Counted from the first letter of the stretch, positions 12,350 to 24,246 are shown. The stretch: DNA of 64,000 nt from Penicillus capitatus (GCA_965649825.1 OZ287694.1:124001-188000), one strand, 5' to 3'. Made by a program: numbers and translations. The notes: generated by a model from the letters alone, not told the origin.

Positions 12350-14766
12350 ATGGCAGCCGCTCTTCTCTCCTTTCTTGTCCTTCTTTGCTCCCTGGGAGGT
12401 CGGCGTCCACGTGCGTCTTTTTGGCGACCATGCTTCTTGCCATCTTTTGTTGACGGTCCAGGTTTCGTCGCCGCTCAGAAATGCGACTGCTCAGACGAAG
12501 CCATAGTGCCACATATCTACGTGTGATATGTCCACGCGGCTGCGCATGCTTAGCTCGCATCGTGTTTTGTCAAGGGAGGCGAAGATGCTCCGAAAGGGCG
12601 CTTTCCTTATGCGTGTTCCTTGAGGTCTCTCTCAACGGACGACCATTTCTGCGGCTGCATTTTGGTCGACCAGCAACACGTCCTCACCGCTGCGCATTGC
12701 GTCGACCCTGGATTTGATAATGCCGACCCATCGCCTTTAATTTCCATCGGCCTTTATAAGCGTAACTTAGACGACAGCGCCGAGGTGAATGAACGGACGT
12801 TTTGCACGTGGCCTGCCTGACAGGCATCTTTACCGACTAGGAATTCGGTGTGGCCAAGAAACCCGCCATTCATCCAGACTGGAACGGCCAGGTGGTCGAC
12901 GGCCACGACATCGCTGTGCTAAAACTCGACGGAAAATGCAAGAAGACGCCCATCAGTCTGCCGGCTCCCGAAGCGGAATACGACGCCGGAACGCTGTTCT
13001 TGGCGATTGGATTCGGCGATACCAGTGCCAGAGAAGAGTACGTCTACGTTTTCGATCTCACGCATCGCCTTAGGCCTGTCCTTTCTCTACCAGGACAAGA
13101 CTGGCAGATACACTGCAGATTCTCTACGACCTGACCTTCATACCGAGACCGATCTGCAATCGCTTCGAACCGTATGATAAGAGCATCTCGCACAACATGT
13201 TCTGTGCCCTCTCCAGTACTGGCAGCACAGGAGCCGGTGCGATTTTTGCTGCCAGGTTGCGGCATCTGGTTTTTGCCTCTTCTTAGGTGACTCTGGTGGT
13301 CCCGTGCTCATTCCACACCGTTTTAATAACATCGCAAGTGGCAAGCCGAATCTCGACAGGCTCGTCGGTCTTACGTCATTCGGCGTCAAAGAACAGAACA
13401 CCTCGTTTCCCGGTACTTCCAGTTTGGACTCCTTCGTGGAGCACGCATTCTTGCAGAGGTGTTTACCCACGTCAGTAAGTTCAGAACGTGGATCGACTGT
13501 GTCATCGATGGCGGCGAGGCAGACGACTGCACGCGACCGAATGGCATCCAACACGGCGGCGGAACATCTAAATCACTTGCACTCGACAGAGACGAGGTAT
13601 GCCGCCGCCACCTTCGCGTCCAGATATGCATCCTGCGGTATAGGTGATTCGAGCGCCGCCGACAGATAGAGATCCGGAATGTCTGCTCTCCTATGGACAT
13701 CGTTCGACTTCACTGGAGAAACGACAGACGTCGTGTCTCGGCGGCACGGCATTGACGCGTCCCAAATGCCTCTTTTGGAATGAGACGGGCACCGTCGACT
13801 GTTTCTACCGAGGAACAGACACCTCAGTCCATCGAATGACAATCAAGGATAGCGTCGTGACGGCAATTGAAAACATCGGTGGCACGGCTCTCGGCGACGT
13901 CGAGTGCGTGATCAGCGGTCCTCGTTCCGTCAACTGTTTCATTGTGGGCGAAGACAGCGATCTCTGGACGCGAGAACTGAAAAATGGAAAGTGGGAGGAG
14001 TGGTACTCTCTGGGAGGCGCACTGATGGAGGTGCCAAACTGTGTCTCGCACTCCAAAGGCCAGATCGATTGCATCGGCCGAAGCCTCGACGACAACCTGT
14101 ACCACAAACAGTACGTCCCGGGAGAGTTCAAATGGAGAGATTTCAGGACGATCTTGGAACTGGACTTCTCCCACGGCAAACCGTCTGTTGTTTACGAACC
14201 GGAGACAAATCTCGTAACCGTTTATTTAGAGGACGAAGATCACACGGCGCATTACAAACAGTACAACGTCGACGACGACGAGTGGTATTCTTCCGATTCT
14301 ATCAACTACTATCAGAAGTTGTACAGTCCATTGTCCATTGTGGATTGGTCCAATGCGACGTTCTATTTCAGTCGCGGTCAGGAGAACCGAGCGGTGTACT
14401 TTATTTACCGCAAGGGAACGGATCCGGATGCGTACAATGCCTGGACAGATACGTACGCTTTGGAGTCTCCCGTCGCTTCGGAACCGAAATGCCTTTCTAC
14501 GAAAGACCTTACAATTGATTGCTTCGCCTTAGGGCTTGACCGAACGCTGCAGCACATATCTCTCAGAAAACCATCTCAGCCTTGGACGGCATGGAAAGTA
14601 AGCCAGCTACAGACAATCGGATTTGTGCATTCTCTGTTTCTAGCCGATCGTCGGGCCTTTCTTAGAAGCACCCACGTGCTTTGCCGTGTCCAAGGAACAG
14701 ATTCGCTGCTACGCTCGCAGTTACACACTGTCGCTCGTCGAGACGATTGTGGACGTCGAAAAGTGA
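12350..14766 (+). CDS. Secreted trypsin-like serine protease with C-terminal PLL/lectin-like beta-propeller
   Basis: Nine exons, 666 aa; introns 12399-12461, 12521-12574, 12785-12840, 13038-13093, 13237-13286, 13413-13456, 13597-13643 and 14598-14643, all in frame. A signal peptide (MAAALLSFLVLLC) leads to a chymotrypsin-fold domain: activation-like YGGEDAPKG, His in LTAAHC, Asp in HDIAVLKL, Ser in GDSGGPV, and terminal helix VFTHVSKFRTWID. The catalytic triad is complete. The Cys normally six residues before Ser is absent (STGAGDSGGP), so one conserved disulphide is missing. After about residue 290 comes a repeat domain with units like LGG..(L/M)..P.C(V/L)...(V/I)(D/N)CF..G.D, five or six times, typical of PLL-like or sialidase-like lectin propellers. 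Likely an extracellular protease targeted to glycans (inference). Confidence 0.85.
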
Positions 14767-17700
14767 TCGAGGCATCTACGTCTATCAATAAACATGAATT
14801 GCCATACATTCTGTTCTCCTTTCGAATTCGGTTAGAAAGCATCTATCGTCTGCTCATCTGATCGGGATATATCCTCCTGTCAACACGGCCCCAAACTAGA
14901 ATACCTTTTCACCTATGTATTGTTCCTACGCTGTTTTCTTGAAACATGCTGATTTCATTGCGACGAGAAACGGATGTTACACATCAGCGCCGTCTTCGCG
15001 TTTAAGCTTAGCATCGTAAGCTGCGTCTCTGATGTTTCACCTCAAAAGGGGGCTGTAAGCACGACCAACTTTATTACCATCGTAAGCTCTTCAAGGGATA
15101 ACAGTTCCTACTCTGGGGTCGACGTGATGCCGCGTGGAGAAAAGAATGATCTCGCATCGTTCCGTTCGTCGGAAGTCGCTCGAAACATCGATGCGCGCTG
15201 TCGGCGAATGATAGGTTGGTCGACCCTTGATTGCATAAGTGGTTACCGATGTTGCCACATTGTCACGTGGGGTAAGACTTGACAAGTGTATCATCATCAT
15301 GCACAGAATGTTGAAGTTGTTAAAGTTTCTGTAAGCGCAGCTCCCTTCATAGCATCAACAAAGCGATCTTCGTTATCATTATCCCGTTGGCTTTTTTGCA
15401 GCGCCTCTCGACCTCCGCGATGAGTTTAACCAAGGTTAATGGGCAGCACGGTTCCGCGGCCTCTACGGTCTTGCCCTCGACTAAGTTTCCATCTGTCACA
15501 GGCGTTGCACTTTTGGAGCACGAAGCCAGGCGAGGAATTCGTTTAAACTCGGGAGCTTCTTTCCCTTTTCTCACGTTTAATGGCAACGGAGAACAGTGCT
15601 TCTAAGAGGGCGAAGCGTTGAAAATGTCTTGCTTCGGTTCTAAGTTACTCGGCTTTTGCGAATCTTATCCGGTTAAAGTCGAAGGAAGAATACAGAGATA
15701 ATTCTTACCAAACAGCCCAGAAATAAACTTAGATGCTTAAAGCAAACGAAGCGAACGGTTGAATGGAAACAGATTGCCTGAATTCGTGTTTAACCTTGAT
15801 AAAACTCGGGAGATTACGACCAAGAATGCAATATTAAGTAGACAGGCCAAAAGGAAGCTTTATTATTTCCTTACCTTACTGGGTTTAAAATCAACACATC
15901 CGATTTCTGGTGGACACGGGGCAATTCGGAAAATGTCCTCTCACGACGTTAGCGCGAGGAAGGGGCATTTATTCGGCAACCGTGCGGGATTTAAAGGTAT
16001 TGACAAGCTTTACTGGTGATGCGTACCCAGTTGTTAGAAGAAGTAGATTTACGAAGTTAATCGGTAACGAAGAAAAGATCTTCAACTTCATGGTCGTCGA
16101 AGACAGAGTTAAAACCATTCTAGGAACACCAGGGCTGCAACCATTCGGACTGAGTAAGGATTATCAGACGGTTGCATTTGGCTGATGGACGGCAGCTGCT
16201 CTGTACAGCGGCCGGCACTTTTGAAAAGCAAAAAAAAACTGTTAACCCCAGAGGTCTCGTCCTTTGGAAATTAGAGCTGAAGACAGCGGGATTGAAGAAC
16301 GATCGTCCTTCGTGCGCATAATTGTTACTCCATCGTTAGCAAGTAGAACCAAGGGCGATTTGAAAAGGAAACCGAGCCTTGCTCCACTGTCAAGGCCTTG
16401 ATGCTAGGACCAAGGGAAACCAAAGTGATGAGGATGCCTTTTGTTTTCGGAGGTAACGGTCCGAGGGTCCAATACCGATCTCTTAAGTAGAGCGTGGTGG
16501 TTGCTTAGCTTTTGGCTGAGAAGAGAGTAAGGCGCCAAGTGGCATAAGCGACGTAGTCCGGATAGAACATACTTGTTGAATTGGTAAAGGTCACACCAAT
16601 CTGTACTTACACTTATTTGTAAAGGGTTAAGAAAAATAGGTTGTCGTTTAAGATATGGCAACCAGCTCACGATGAAAGAGAAGTCTGTCAAGCGCGACCC
16701 ATTTTTTTGGGGCGAGTAAGAGATTCAACTGTGTGTCTATATTTTAGAATTCTCTTGAATGTATATCGACGATCCATCTCCTGAGACTTAGATCGCGTCG
16801 ACATGCTTAAGAAACGTGTCGGCAAACTAAATATTAACGGCCCAGACTGATACTATATCCGAAGACTCGAGTAGTGAAACGATCAACAAGAGTCACAGAC
16901 AACAAAGATGCCACAGCTGACGTTTTTAGTTACTAATAGCTCGTCTAGCCAAGAAGCTTCACAGGTGTCTTTTTCAAGATGATTGTAAACACGACACGAA
17001 GACCCTCTAGTCTCTTACGCCTTTTGATGACACTACTGGTTACCGTAGTGTAAGAGCGCGATTTAGAGCGACGTGCAACGATCGTCGCGACGGGTGGGCA
17101 TCCATCTGTGGGTTTCGAAATGACACCGTCGATGGAGTCCGAATCCCTTCGACCGAATTGTCGGCGATATCAAAGTACAGGTAAACGGCGACAATGATGA
17201 GCATCTTTCCCTCGAATGCGGAAGCCAGTTAAGATGGAGAAGACGTCTGTACATCATCTACAACTCACGCACGTGCTATCTTGAATCGTCGTCAATCAGA
17301 TCTGCTATTCAAGCCGTGTGTATCCGTCCGAGTTATGCCTCTTGGAGACGTTGCTGCGACCAACTGTCGAAGAGACGTCGTCGCTTCGCTCCCACTGTCC
17401 TCGTCACTCGCCGTCGAATCGGAACGCAACTCCTTAAGTAAGTACGCGTTTCACACAGAACTCAAGGCAACGCCAACGAGACAGAATCACGCACCGAAAT
17501 GTACATCACGAATTTCAGATCTAGCGCAGAATTCTTGATTTCTGCCTCAAAAAAGTAACATACGAGAATGCGATAGCAGGACTGCGTGCTACGAAACGCA
17601 CGAGCCGTTATAGAATTCCAACCCAATGTCGTTCATTGCACAACGTCCGAATACAAAACCTGTCCTACCGTACAACGCTCTAAGAGGCACTCTCATCGCG

Positions 17701-17789
17701 TAGCATGCGAGCCCTTGTAGAGAAAAAGAGTAACGTGAGATGGTTTGCATTCTTGTACTGCGCTTAATAAAATCATATGACCCAATGGT
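14767..17789. other. AT-richer intergenic region with retrotransposon debris
   Basis: Composition drops relative to neighbours and no full gene is visible. The only recognisable coding relic is the retropepsin at 15889-16185. The last 250 bp (about 17540-17789) is the duplicated 3' flank of F-box copy B. Elsewhere I see only short open frames without family resemblance. Confidence 0.6.
15889..16185 (+). pseudogene. Decayed Ty3/gypsy-like retropepsin fragment
   Basis: An open frame of about 98 codons begins right after a TAA and reads RFLVDTGQFGKCP, then LTSFTGDAYPV, FMVVEDRV and TILGTPGLQPFGL before TGA. This matches the retroviral-type aspartic protease layout: catalytic DTG in strand one, a flap region, and the 'ILG.d.L' motif before the C-terminus. 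No gag zinc knuckle, RT or LTRs can be recognised around it, so it is read as a relic of an LTR retrotransposon. Confidence 0.55.
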
Positions 17790-19295
17790 TCAGTCACCAA
17801 TGAAGATACTGCAGTCATCATCCACCGCAATATTCCTCTCGGCAAAGAAATCCATCAACTCTTCGGGGATAGCGAACACCTTTGGAAGCAGCGGCTTCCA
17901 TCCAAGGTGTCTCAAGGCAGGTAGCTTGTCAAATGCATCTCGCATACTGCTCCAAAACGTCACCCTCCCGCACGATTCTCCCCTGGCGATATGGATTCGT
18001 TCTAGACCGGGCAGAGATGCGAGATACTCGAAACAGGTACGGGTAAGAAAACGTTCCTTTATCAAGATACCGAGCTCCTTCAGTGAGGGCATCGATCTAG
18101 AGGCAAACAGTCCTGCGTAAACCCAGTCCATGTCGATCGTCCACAACGTCACCCATGGCAGAAGAATGTTATCCCCATTATGTTTAAAGAAAAACGGTCC
18201 CTCGCCTGAATGCATACGAAGCTGTTGCAGATGTCTAAATGCCGTCAACTGTTGAAATGTCCATTCCGACAGCGAGTGACTGACAACGTTTAATGACGTC
18301 AAGCTCTCAGATATTGGCATATCTGTGGCAAGGCGCTCTTTCGTAAACAAATAGTCTGCGTAACCAACCGACCCCTTCAAGTCATCCGCCGAGTGCCTCG
18401 CCGGGAGAACGCGACGGAACTCCTCCTCAAGCTTCTGCGAAGGTGTGCAGAGCAACCCCAGACTCTGGATGGTTCCTGGCGGATAGACAGTCCTTATGGC
18501 GTTATTGTCAGAGAGGGCCAGTGCCGTCAGCTGCGTCATGCGGGAGACAAAGTCGACGCTTGTTGAATCATCCTTCGTCGATAGACGGAGTTTCTTCAGA
18601 CCAGTGCAGTACTCAATGGCCGACAGTCCATCGATGTTTGTGGCTCTCGAAATAATCTCCAGCGTTTCCAGACCGGTCAGCAAAGAGACAAAATCAAAAC
18701 ATCGGTGCACTGAGTAGTTGGCGATCGAAAGGCGGCGGAGCTGCGTCATCTTTCCGAGGAATCCGAGCTCGTACGTCATCTTTTCGTGGTGATCGACGTA
18801 ATGCAGTTGCAGATCGGTGACGTTGACGAGATGCGTAAGGGCATCCAGGCCGCTCTGCTTTACGATACACTTCATGAGCTCCAGACGTCGCAACGACGAT
18901 CTCCAGATCTGTATTCCATGCAGAACGACGTCTGCATTATCGGCGCAGAAAACGGACAGGGATTGCAGCTTAGGCAGCAGATTCTGATCCCAGAGAGAAG
19001 CGAGTAGCAAGAGTCGTCCGTACTGTGGAAAAGAGGCCAAAGACGTCACGGTGTTCTCTTGGCATATTTTTTGAAGACTGCGGCAAAGGGGGTAGTCCGG
19101 TAGTTTACGCATGGAGAGATGCAGTCCATGAGCATCGACCGCCCTTCGCCAATGCTTACTCACCATCCGCAAACGCGGAGCCATACAACGCCAGTAGTTA
19201 TCCTCTCTGAGGACGCGAGCCACGCGTCCCAGCACGTCTGTGTCAATCGTCGACCATCCCTGTGTCCTGTCTTTTGACTCCGTCTCAGTCGACAT
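17790..19295 (-). CDS. F-box-like / leucine-rich repeat protein (copy B)
   Basis: Single exon, 501 aa from ATG 19295. It has the same organisation as copy A: the F-box-like start WSTIDTDVLGRVARVLRED..CMAPRLRMVSKHW, then LRRs (LRRLSIANYS, LETLEIISR, LKKLRLST, LTALALSD). It shares long identical stretches with copy A (DFVSRMTQLTALALS, VTLWTIDMDWVYAGLFA) and the acidic C-terminal tail ending in SIFI. The minus-strand upstream region has TGATGTGAC at 19353-19361 in the same position as in copy A. The ligand-facing LRR loops have diverged more than the F-box. SCF substrate receptor is an inference from architecture. Confidence 0.7.
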   Translation of the reverse strand: MSTETESKDRTQGWSTIDTDVLGRVARVLREDNYWRCMAPRLRMVSKHWRRAVDAHGLHLSMRKLPDYPLCRSLQKICQENTVTSLASFPQYGRLLLLASLWDQNLLPKLQSLSVFCADNADVVLHGIQIWRSSLRRLELMKCIVKQSGLDALTHLVNVTDLQLHYVDHHEKMTYELGFLGKMTQLRRLSIANYSVHRCFDFVSLLTGLETLEIISRATNIDGLSAIEYCTGLKKLRLSTKDDSTSVDFVSRMTQLTALALSDNNAIRTVYPPGTIQSLGLLCTPSQKLEEEFRRVLPARHSADDLKGSVGYADYLFTKERLATDMPISESLTSLNVVSHSLSEWTFQQLTAFRHLQQLRMHSGEGPFFFKHNGDNILLPWVTLWTIDMDWVYAGLFASRSMPSLKELGILIKERFLTRTCFEYLASLPGLERIHIARGESCGRVTFWSSMRDAFDKLPALRHLGWKPLLPKVFAIPEELMDFFAERNIAVDDDCSIFIGD

Positions 19296-19917
19296 TTGTA
19301 TTGAGTGAATGACACACGTCTAAAGAAGGTGGCGCGTTACGCTGACGGCGCAGTCACATCACCGCCGTCACCTAATTGTCGACGGGCCGTATGTCGTACA
19401 CAGGCGAATGTAGCCAACCAGAGCCTCCCTGAGCAAAAGATACGAATGGCGGTAACTCAGTTCCTCCAGTAAAGTGTATCCCCTTTCAAAGCTGCTGGGC
19501 TGGGCTGGGCTGGGCTTGTTTCCCGTCTCTCCGCTTCTGACGCATCGCTTTTCTGTTCAGAGGATAAGAATGAGCTGAATGCGTGAATTGGTTGATGGAG
19601 ACATCTTGAGTGTCATCTATCTGCATTTTGTATTTCTGCTAACTGCTCTTGGTCACTCTGCTGGGCGAAAGACGTCATGCCTATATCCCACGATCGCTGA
19701 AGGATACGTACGGTGTTTATACGGTAACGTCCACCTTCCGTCTAGGACGCATTTCCACGCCGAGTGCATTTTCTTCAACGAATCTCGATTTTGTCATCTT
19801 CATACAAAACTCGCGCCTTCGTCTCAGAGGCGTCCATCGTTTTTCGCATTCTCGCATTCGTCTCCCTAAACAAGAGCAAAGAGTCGACACTCCGCCATCG
19901 TCGACGCGTGCAGAGTT
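19296..19917. other. Intergenic, between F-box copy B and eIF1A
   Basis: Divergent promoter region, no gene seen. The first 120 bp are the duplicated 5' flank of the F-box pair (matching 12100-12220). A short tandem run of TGGGC units sits at about 19496-19517. Confidence 0.5.
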
Positions 19918-20663
19918 ATGCCGAAGAACAAGGGTGCGTCGCCGTCTTGCTGCTCCTCGCTGTCGTACGTTATCGCCCCTGCCGTCTTTAGGCAAAGGTG
20001 GTAAGAATCGACGAAGAGGAAAGAATGAGAACGACGCTCTGAAACGCGAGCTTGTTTTCAAAGAGGACGGTCAAGGTGAACGCCTACCTGGTCACGATGG
20101 TCTGCCCTCAACTGCATTCCGCCCTCTGCAGTCTACGCCCAAGTCATGAAGATGTTGGGCAATGGACGATTGGAGGCGCATTGCTTCGACGGAAAGAAGA
20201 GGCTCTGTCACATCAGAGGAAAAATGCGAAAGAAAGTGTGGGTCAACACCGTAAGGGAACACTCCCTCTGCTGCGTCCTTCTGAATGATGTGACGTCAGG
20301 GAGATGTCATCCTGTTAGGTCTGCGTGAGTACCAAGACGATAAAGCAGATGTTATTCTCAAGTGCTGTGATTCAGCTCATGCTGTCACTCTATGCAAAGT
20401 GTGACGTCATTGGTAGGTATATGGCTGATGAAGCGAGGAGTCTGAAACAGTATGGAGAGATTCCGGATACAGGTCTGTTGGGTCGATACGGTAGGGTATG
20501 CGTGACGTCTGCGTGTTAGTTCGTGTGAATGATGCGGACGTGGAGATTGAAGAGGACGGAGAAATGAGCGACGGAAACTTGATCACGTTCGAGAACGTCG
20601 ACGGTGGGTTTATAGATCACAGCGAGATGGAGGGGTGCATGTTCTGCTGTTGTAGACATCTGA
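19918..20663 (+). CDS. Translation initiation factor eIF1A
   Basis: Stimulates scanning and start-codon selection on the 40S subunit. Seven exons: 19918-19933, 19992-20075, 20132-20250, 20300-20361, 20417-20472, 20520-20603 and 20656-20663, giving 142 aa, the family length. The N-terminal basic tail is [19 protein letters not shown]; the OB fold shows [40 protein letters not shown] and [18 protein letters not shown]; then [14 protein letters not shown]; and an acidic tail ends in the conserved DDI. The first coding exon is 16 nt and the last only 8 nt (AC ATC TGA); both are supported because they supply the conserved N-terminal MPKNKG and C-terminal DDI. Introns 3-5 each carry TGATGTGAC or TGACGTC near the 3' splice site. 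Confidence 0.95.
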
Positions 20664-21221
20664 AGGGCAGCTGATGCACGACGGCGTACATCGAGGAAGA
20701 ACAAGAACTGGCCCCTTGTGCCAGACAAACCTGCATGCAGACATGTGAACCGTTGTTGGCTGTAATGGTCTGTGAGGCAGTTAGGACAGGCCGATCTCGA
20801 ACAGCGTATTCCTGACACTCTGTCTCCACCAAGACTGAAGCAGACGAGACAGAACGCCTCAGAATATGCCTGATGGCAGACCTACAGAACAGAACGGTTA
20901 AGTCTTCAGCAAACCAGTCGATACGACAGTTGGCATTCCATGGTATTTCTCACTGAAGTGTGAGAGAATCGACTGTGCGAGTGGTGTCTACAAGTGAAAA
21001 GATGTCGTCGACAGAACCGTTCTTCGCAAGGTCAGAAACATAAGCCTGTCATTGCGACAACCTTCAGAGAATTTGCTCAACACACAACCACTATCATGTT
21101 GGATGAAATGGGGCAGATGGGCCGCTAGGACGCTTAGGATAGTTGACAGCTAGAGCATGACAGCAGATACGACTTGCAACTAATGATTATCGATGGCGAT
21201 TTTGTTCCATCGGTTTGGCGA
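20664..21221. other. Intergenic with a dispersed repeat copy (20685-20895)
   Basis: No gene seen. The segment about 20685-20895 (gtacatcgaggaagaac.. onward) recurs with moderate divergence at 44060-44290. In both places it lies downstream of a minus-strand membrane-receptor gene (P1 and P4), so it is probably part of the ancestral duplicated unit. Confidence 0.55.
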
Positions 21222-23165
21222 TTAATCGAAGAATCGCTCTGCAATGCTTAAGGAAAAGAATTCCCAAACGGCGTGAATGCTTCCCCAGGACTCTATACTG
21301 TCGATGCCTTCGATCTCGAGAACAATACGTGAGTATTTAGCCAGGGATTTGAAAATTCTCGAGAGTAAGAAGCAGGACAATCCACCAATTGCTAAGAAGA
21401 GTACGATAGAAAGCAGTATCTGGCTCTCATATGTGACACGACTGTCATTCAAAACAAGACCACTAATAAACGTGAGCTGCGCAACAAATAGAGAGGCGCC
21501 TTCGTAAGCGTTGAGTTGGTCAAACGCTTTATTGAAGGGACGAAGAAGAGTGTGAAGGTATAATGCAGCTGTCAAGACGCCAAGGGCAAGGACACATTGC
21601 ATGTTTGGTCCTAAAGTATAGCCATAAGCGACGATGACAGCGAGGAGCGATTTCCTGAGCATGATCATCGACTCCCAGAAGAAGAATCTGTCACCATAGG
21701 CGCGGTACAGAAACCCAGTGGCTTCGTTGTACCACACATCGCGTTCTGGAGCGTACCGTCGGACGGACACCAGGGCGAAAGCGAGGCCAACGGGGAAGCC
21801 AAGGGAGAAGAGGAGCACCACGGGCCAACCCAGTGTGCCGACCAGCACGGAATGGGCGCCTTCGTAGCACTCGACAGAGGTGTCCACTGCCCAGTAGTCC
21901 ACAGATGTTCCGACTTCGCCGCCACACGAGACGTCGGCCGTCACGCACACCAGGATGTTGACGGCTGTCTTGGTGACGGATTCGTAGGAGATGTAGGCGA
22001 CGACCAAGTAACTCAAGAGGAGTTTCTTGGCTAAGTATTGCCAGGTCTTGGCGAATTTGTAAAAGGCGATGGTCCAGAAGACGGCGAAAAAGGTGGCGAC
22101 CAGAACTGGGATGCTCATGGAGATGATCATTTTGATTACTGATCGTGGAATGCTGGCATCGGGGGGAAGCAAGCAATCGAAGGGCAGCGTCATGGTCTCC
22201 GTTGCTGCACCTCCCAGAAAATCTATGCACAGGAGAAGTTTCAGCTTGCGTGTCCCTCTTTCAGAGTGCCGCTGACCCACGGACGAGAGCAGGTGTATGA
22301 TCGACGACGTCCAGTTCACGTTAAGGGAAAGAGCGACAGCAATGACTTGGAAGAAATTGATCAAGATCTGCAGAGAACGAAACGCGACTTCTATGAATAG
22401 ACAGCGCCTGATCACCTTGAATGTTTCTGCCAGTTGTTCCTTGGCGTTTTCTGCTTTGGAAGACAGCTCTGCAGGGGATGCAACACGTTGTGATGCTGCT
22501 TGACGGTCGACTGCATCAGTGGAAGGCGATTCCCTTATCTCGGCAGTTTGGACGAATCGCGCTTCCACTCTGTTAGCTGGCTTGCTTTCAGAGGGACTGC
22601 TGCTAAGACGGATTGCCGGGATACAAGCGACGACTCTGAAAACGAGGCTAAGCTTGATGACAATCCACGACAAAAGTAGCAGCAGCAACACCGAAACCAA
22701 GTACAGCAGCGTGTTTAAGTAGCATCGGCGACATTCCACACACTCTGACGATCGAACGTGTCCGTATCCATCTTCACACGAACCACAGAGGGGACCCTTG
22801 TATCCCTAAATACGTGATGAATTCATGAGTGGTAGTTGAAATTGGCTTTGTGCCTGTCTGCACTGGGCATCGCTGTAGTTGCCCAGCAGGACTGCATCGC
22901 ATTCTCCGCAGCTGCGTATGTCCATTGCAACTTCTATCACTCTTTGTTGTCGCTCCTCAAAATCGCAGGCCTCGTGTGTGAGGCACTTCTGGATGTGCAC
23001 TGAGCAGGGATCGCTGTGCCAGTAGCCAGGAGTCGGATGGATGACTATGTCCGATGCACGGTCTTCATTCTTAGAAAACGGCTGGACTGAGCTATGTCAA
23101 TGTGAACCCAATTCTGTTGCACTGCACGGAGAACAGAGCTTCTCATTTTTGCCGTGGATTGATCA
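21222..23165 (-). pseudogene. P1b: decayed Cys-rich module plus membrane domain of the receptor family
   Basis: The minus strand from about 23165 keeps remnants of the family Cys-rich module (KLCSPCSATE, then HPTPGYWHSDPCS and ECDAVLLGNYSDAQC), but an in-frame TGA lies at 23097-23099 and the cysteine pairs between these blocks are lost compared with P4. A GC-AG intron (22806-22853) leads to an intact membrane half: GYKGPLCGSCEDGYG, then about nine hydrophobic helices with GFLYRAYGDRFFFWES and MLRKSLLAV, ending at 21222. The equivalents of the other receptors' short introns are present (G|gtcagc..gcatag before DFLGGAATE). No helix repeats precede it, so it cannot be a normal receptor. It may still be transcribed. 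Confidence 0.65.
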
Positions 23166-23174
23166 AGCAGACAC

Positions 23175-24246
23175 TTACAGATCTCCGCTATACTGAACGT
23201 CTTGGATAGGTCGTTGTGCTTGCGGATAATCAATTACTAGTCGCCAGGCGGGTTTTTCATCGGCGAGGCCCTTCAGCTCGATAGCATTCTGCTGAAGTGT
23301 TACCTGACTGTTTCTCGAAAACGACGAGGCCGAGCATGAAGCTGTAAAAATCCAATCGTCTTCGCCATCGTAGAGGGAGAGGTTGTACGCGCCATAGCCG
23401 GCGACGTTGCTCAGAAAAAGGTAATGACCAGAGAAGGAACTGCCTAAGATTTGGAGCTTTTGAGTATTATTGTTCTTGACAAACGTGCCCTAATCGATAT
23501 CACGTCAGCTAGCTATCAAGAATGAATGTGGTCCTCTGTTTCTTGCCTGATCGTATGTGATGTTAGACTTCTTCAGCTTCACGGATTGTAGCCAAGGGAT
23601 TTTGGCTCTACGATCAAGTTGAACATATCGGACGGTGGTGTTGAACGGAACGATATCTCCCTCTTTCGCGGGACCAGCAACTGCTTGCAGATCTCTGTCG
23701 GTGCGGTCAAGAATATCTTGGTCCAATATCCACGTTCGTTTATCTGCTTGAATGATGTTACGCCTTCTGGCGGGGAAAAGTGCACATTCTCGGAATACTA
23801 GGATAGACGTCTGTCAGCATACCAGTCCATGCCGTCGTTAGTTACCGTCATCGTTGCGCTGAAGAAAGGCGCTTCTTTTGACACCGGTCTGCCAAAACGA
23901 AAGCAGTTCATTGGGATAACGACGCTGTACGACATCAACCTTCGTTCCGGCAGGTGTGTCGTGTGGGTGGAGTTGCCCGATATTGTCTGGAAGACAGACG
24001 GCAGTACCTGAAACGGAGAAGATGGTCGACAACGTTTGGCCAAAAGCGCGGCAGTTGTTTAGCTAATAAACATCTCAAGAATGAAAAAGCACGTGGACAG
24101 CGCACAAGACCATGTTTCGTTTGCGCCTCACCCTGCAAAGACATTGCAGACGTGTGACTGGACGAGGCACGAGTCCTCAGTGTGCCGAAGAGGCACAGAC
24201 AGAGCAAGACGAGTAACGGCGAGAAATGGAGTGTTCGAGGGACCAT
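23175..24246 (-). CDS. P1a: short secreted protein with the receptor-family N-terminal module and a distinct C-terminal domain
   Basis: Four exons (24246-24132, 24007-23846, 23797-23547, 23489-23175) give an uninterrupted 280-aa product. It has a signal peptide (HFSPLLVLLCLCLFG) and then the N-terminal module seen in all family members: RECALFPARRR, then RTWILDQDILDRTDRDLQAV and GDIVPFNTT. The third intron (23490-23546) is GC-AG (CAG|GCAAGA). Instead of beta-helix repeats the last exon encodes about 104 residues of unrecognised sequence (SSFSGHYLFLSNVAGYGAYN, LYDGEDDWIFTASC). It stops at TAA 23175, which overlaps a strong donor (CT|GTAAGT), so splicing onward is possible. Its neighbour P1b is the cut-off membrane half. 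Function unknown; possibly a soluble decoy form (speculative). Confidence 0.55.
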
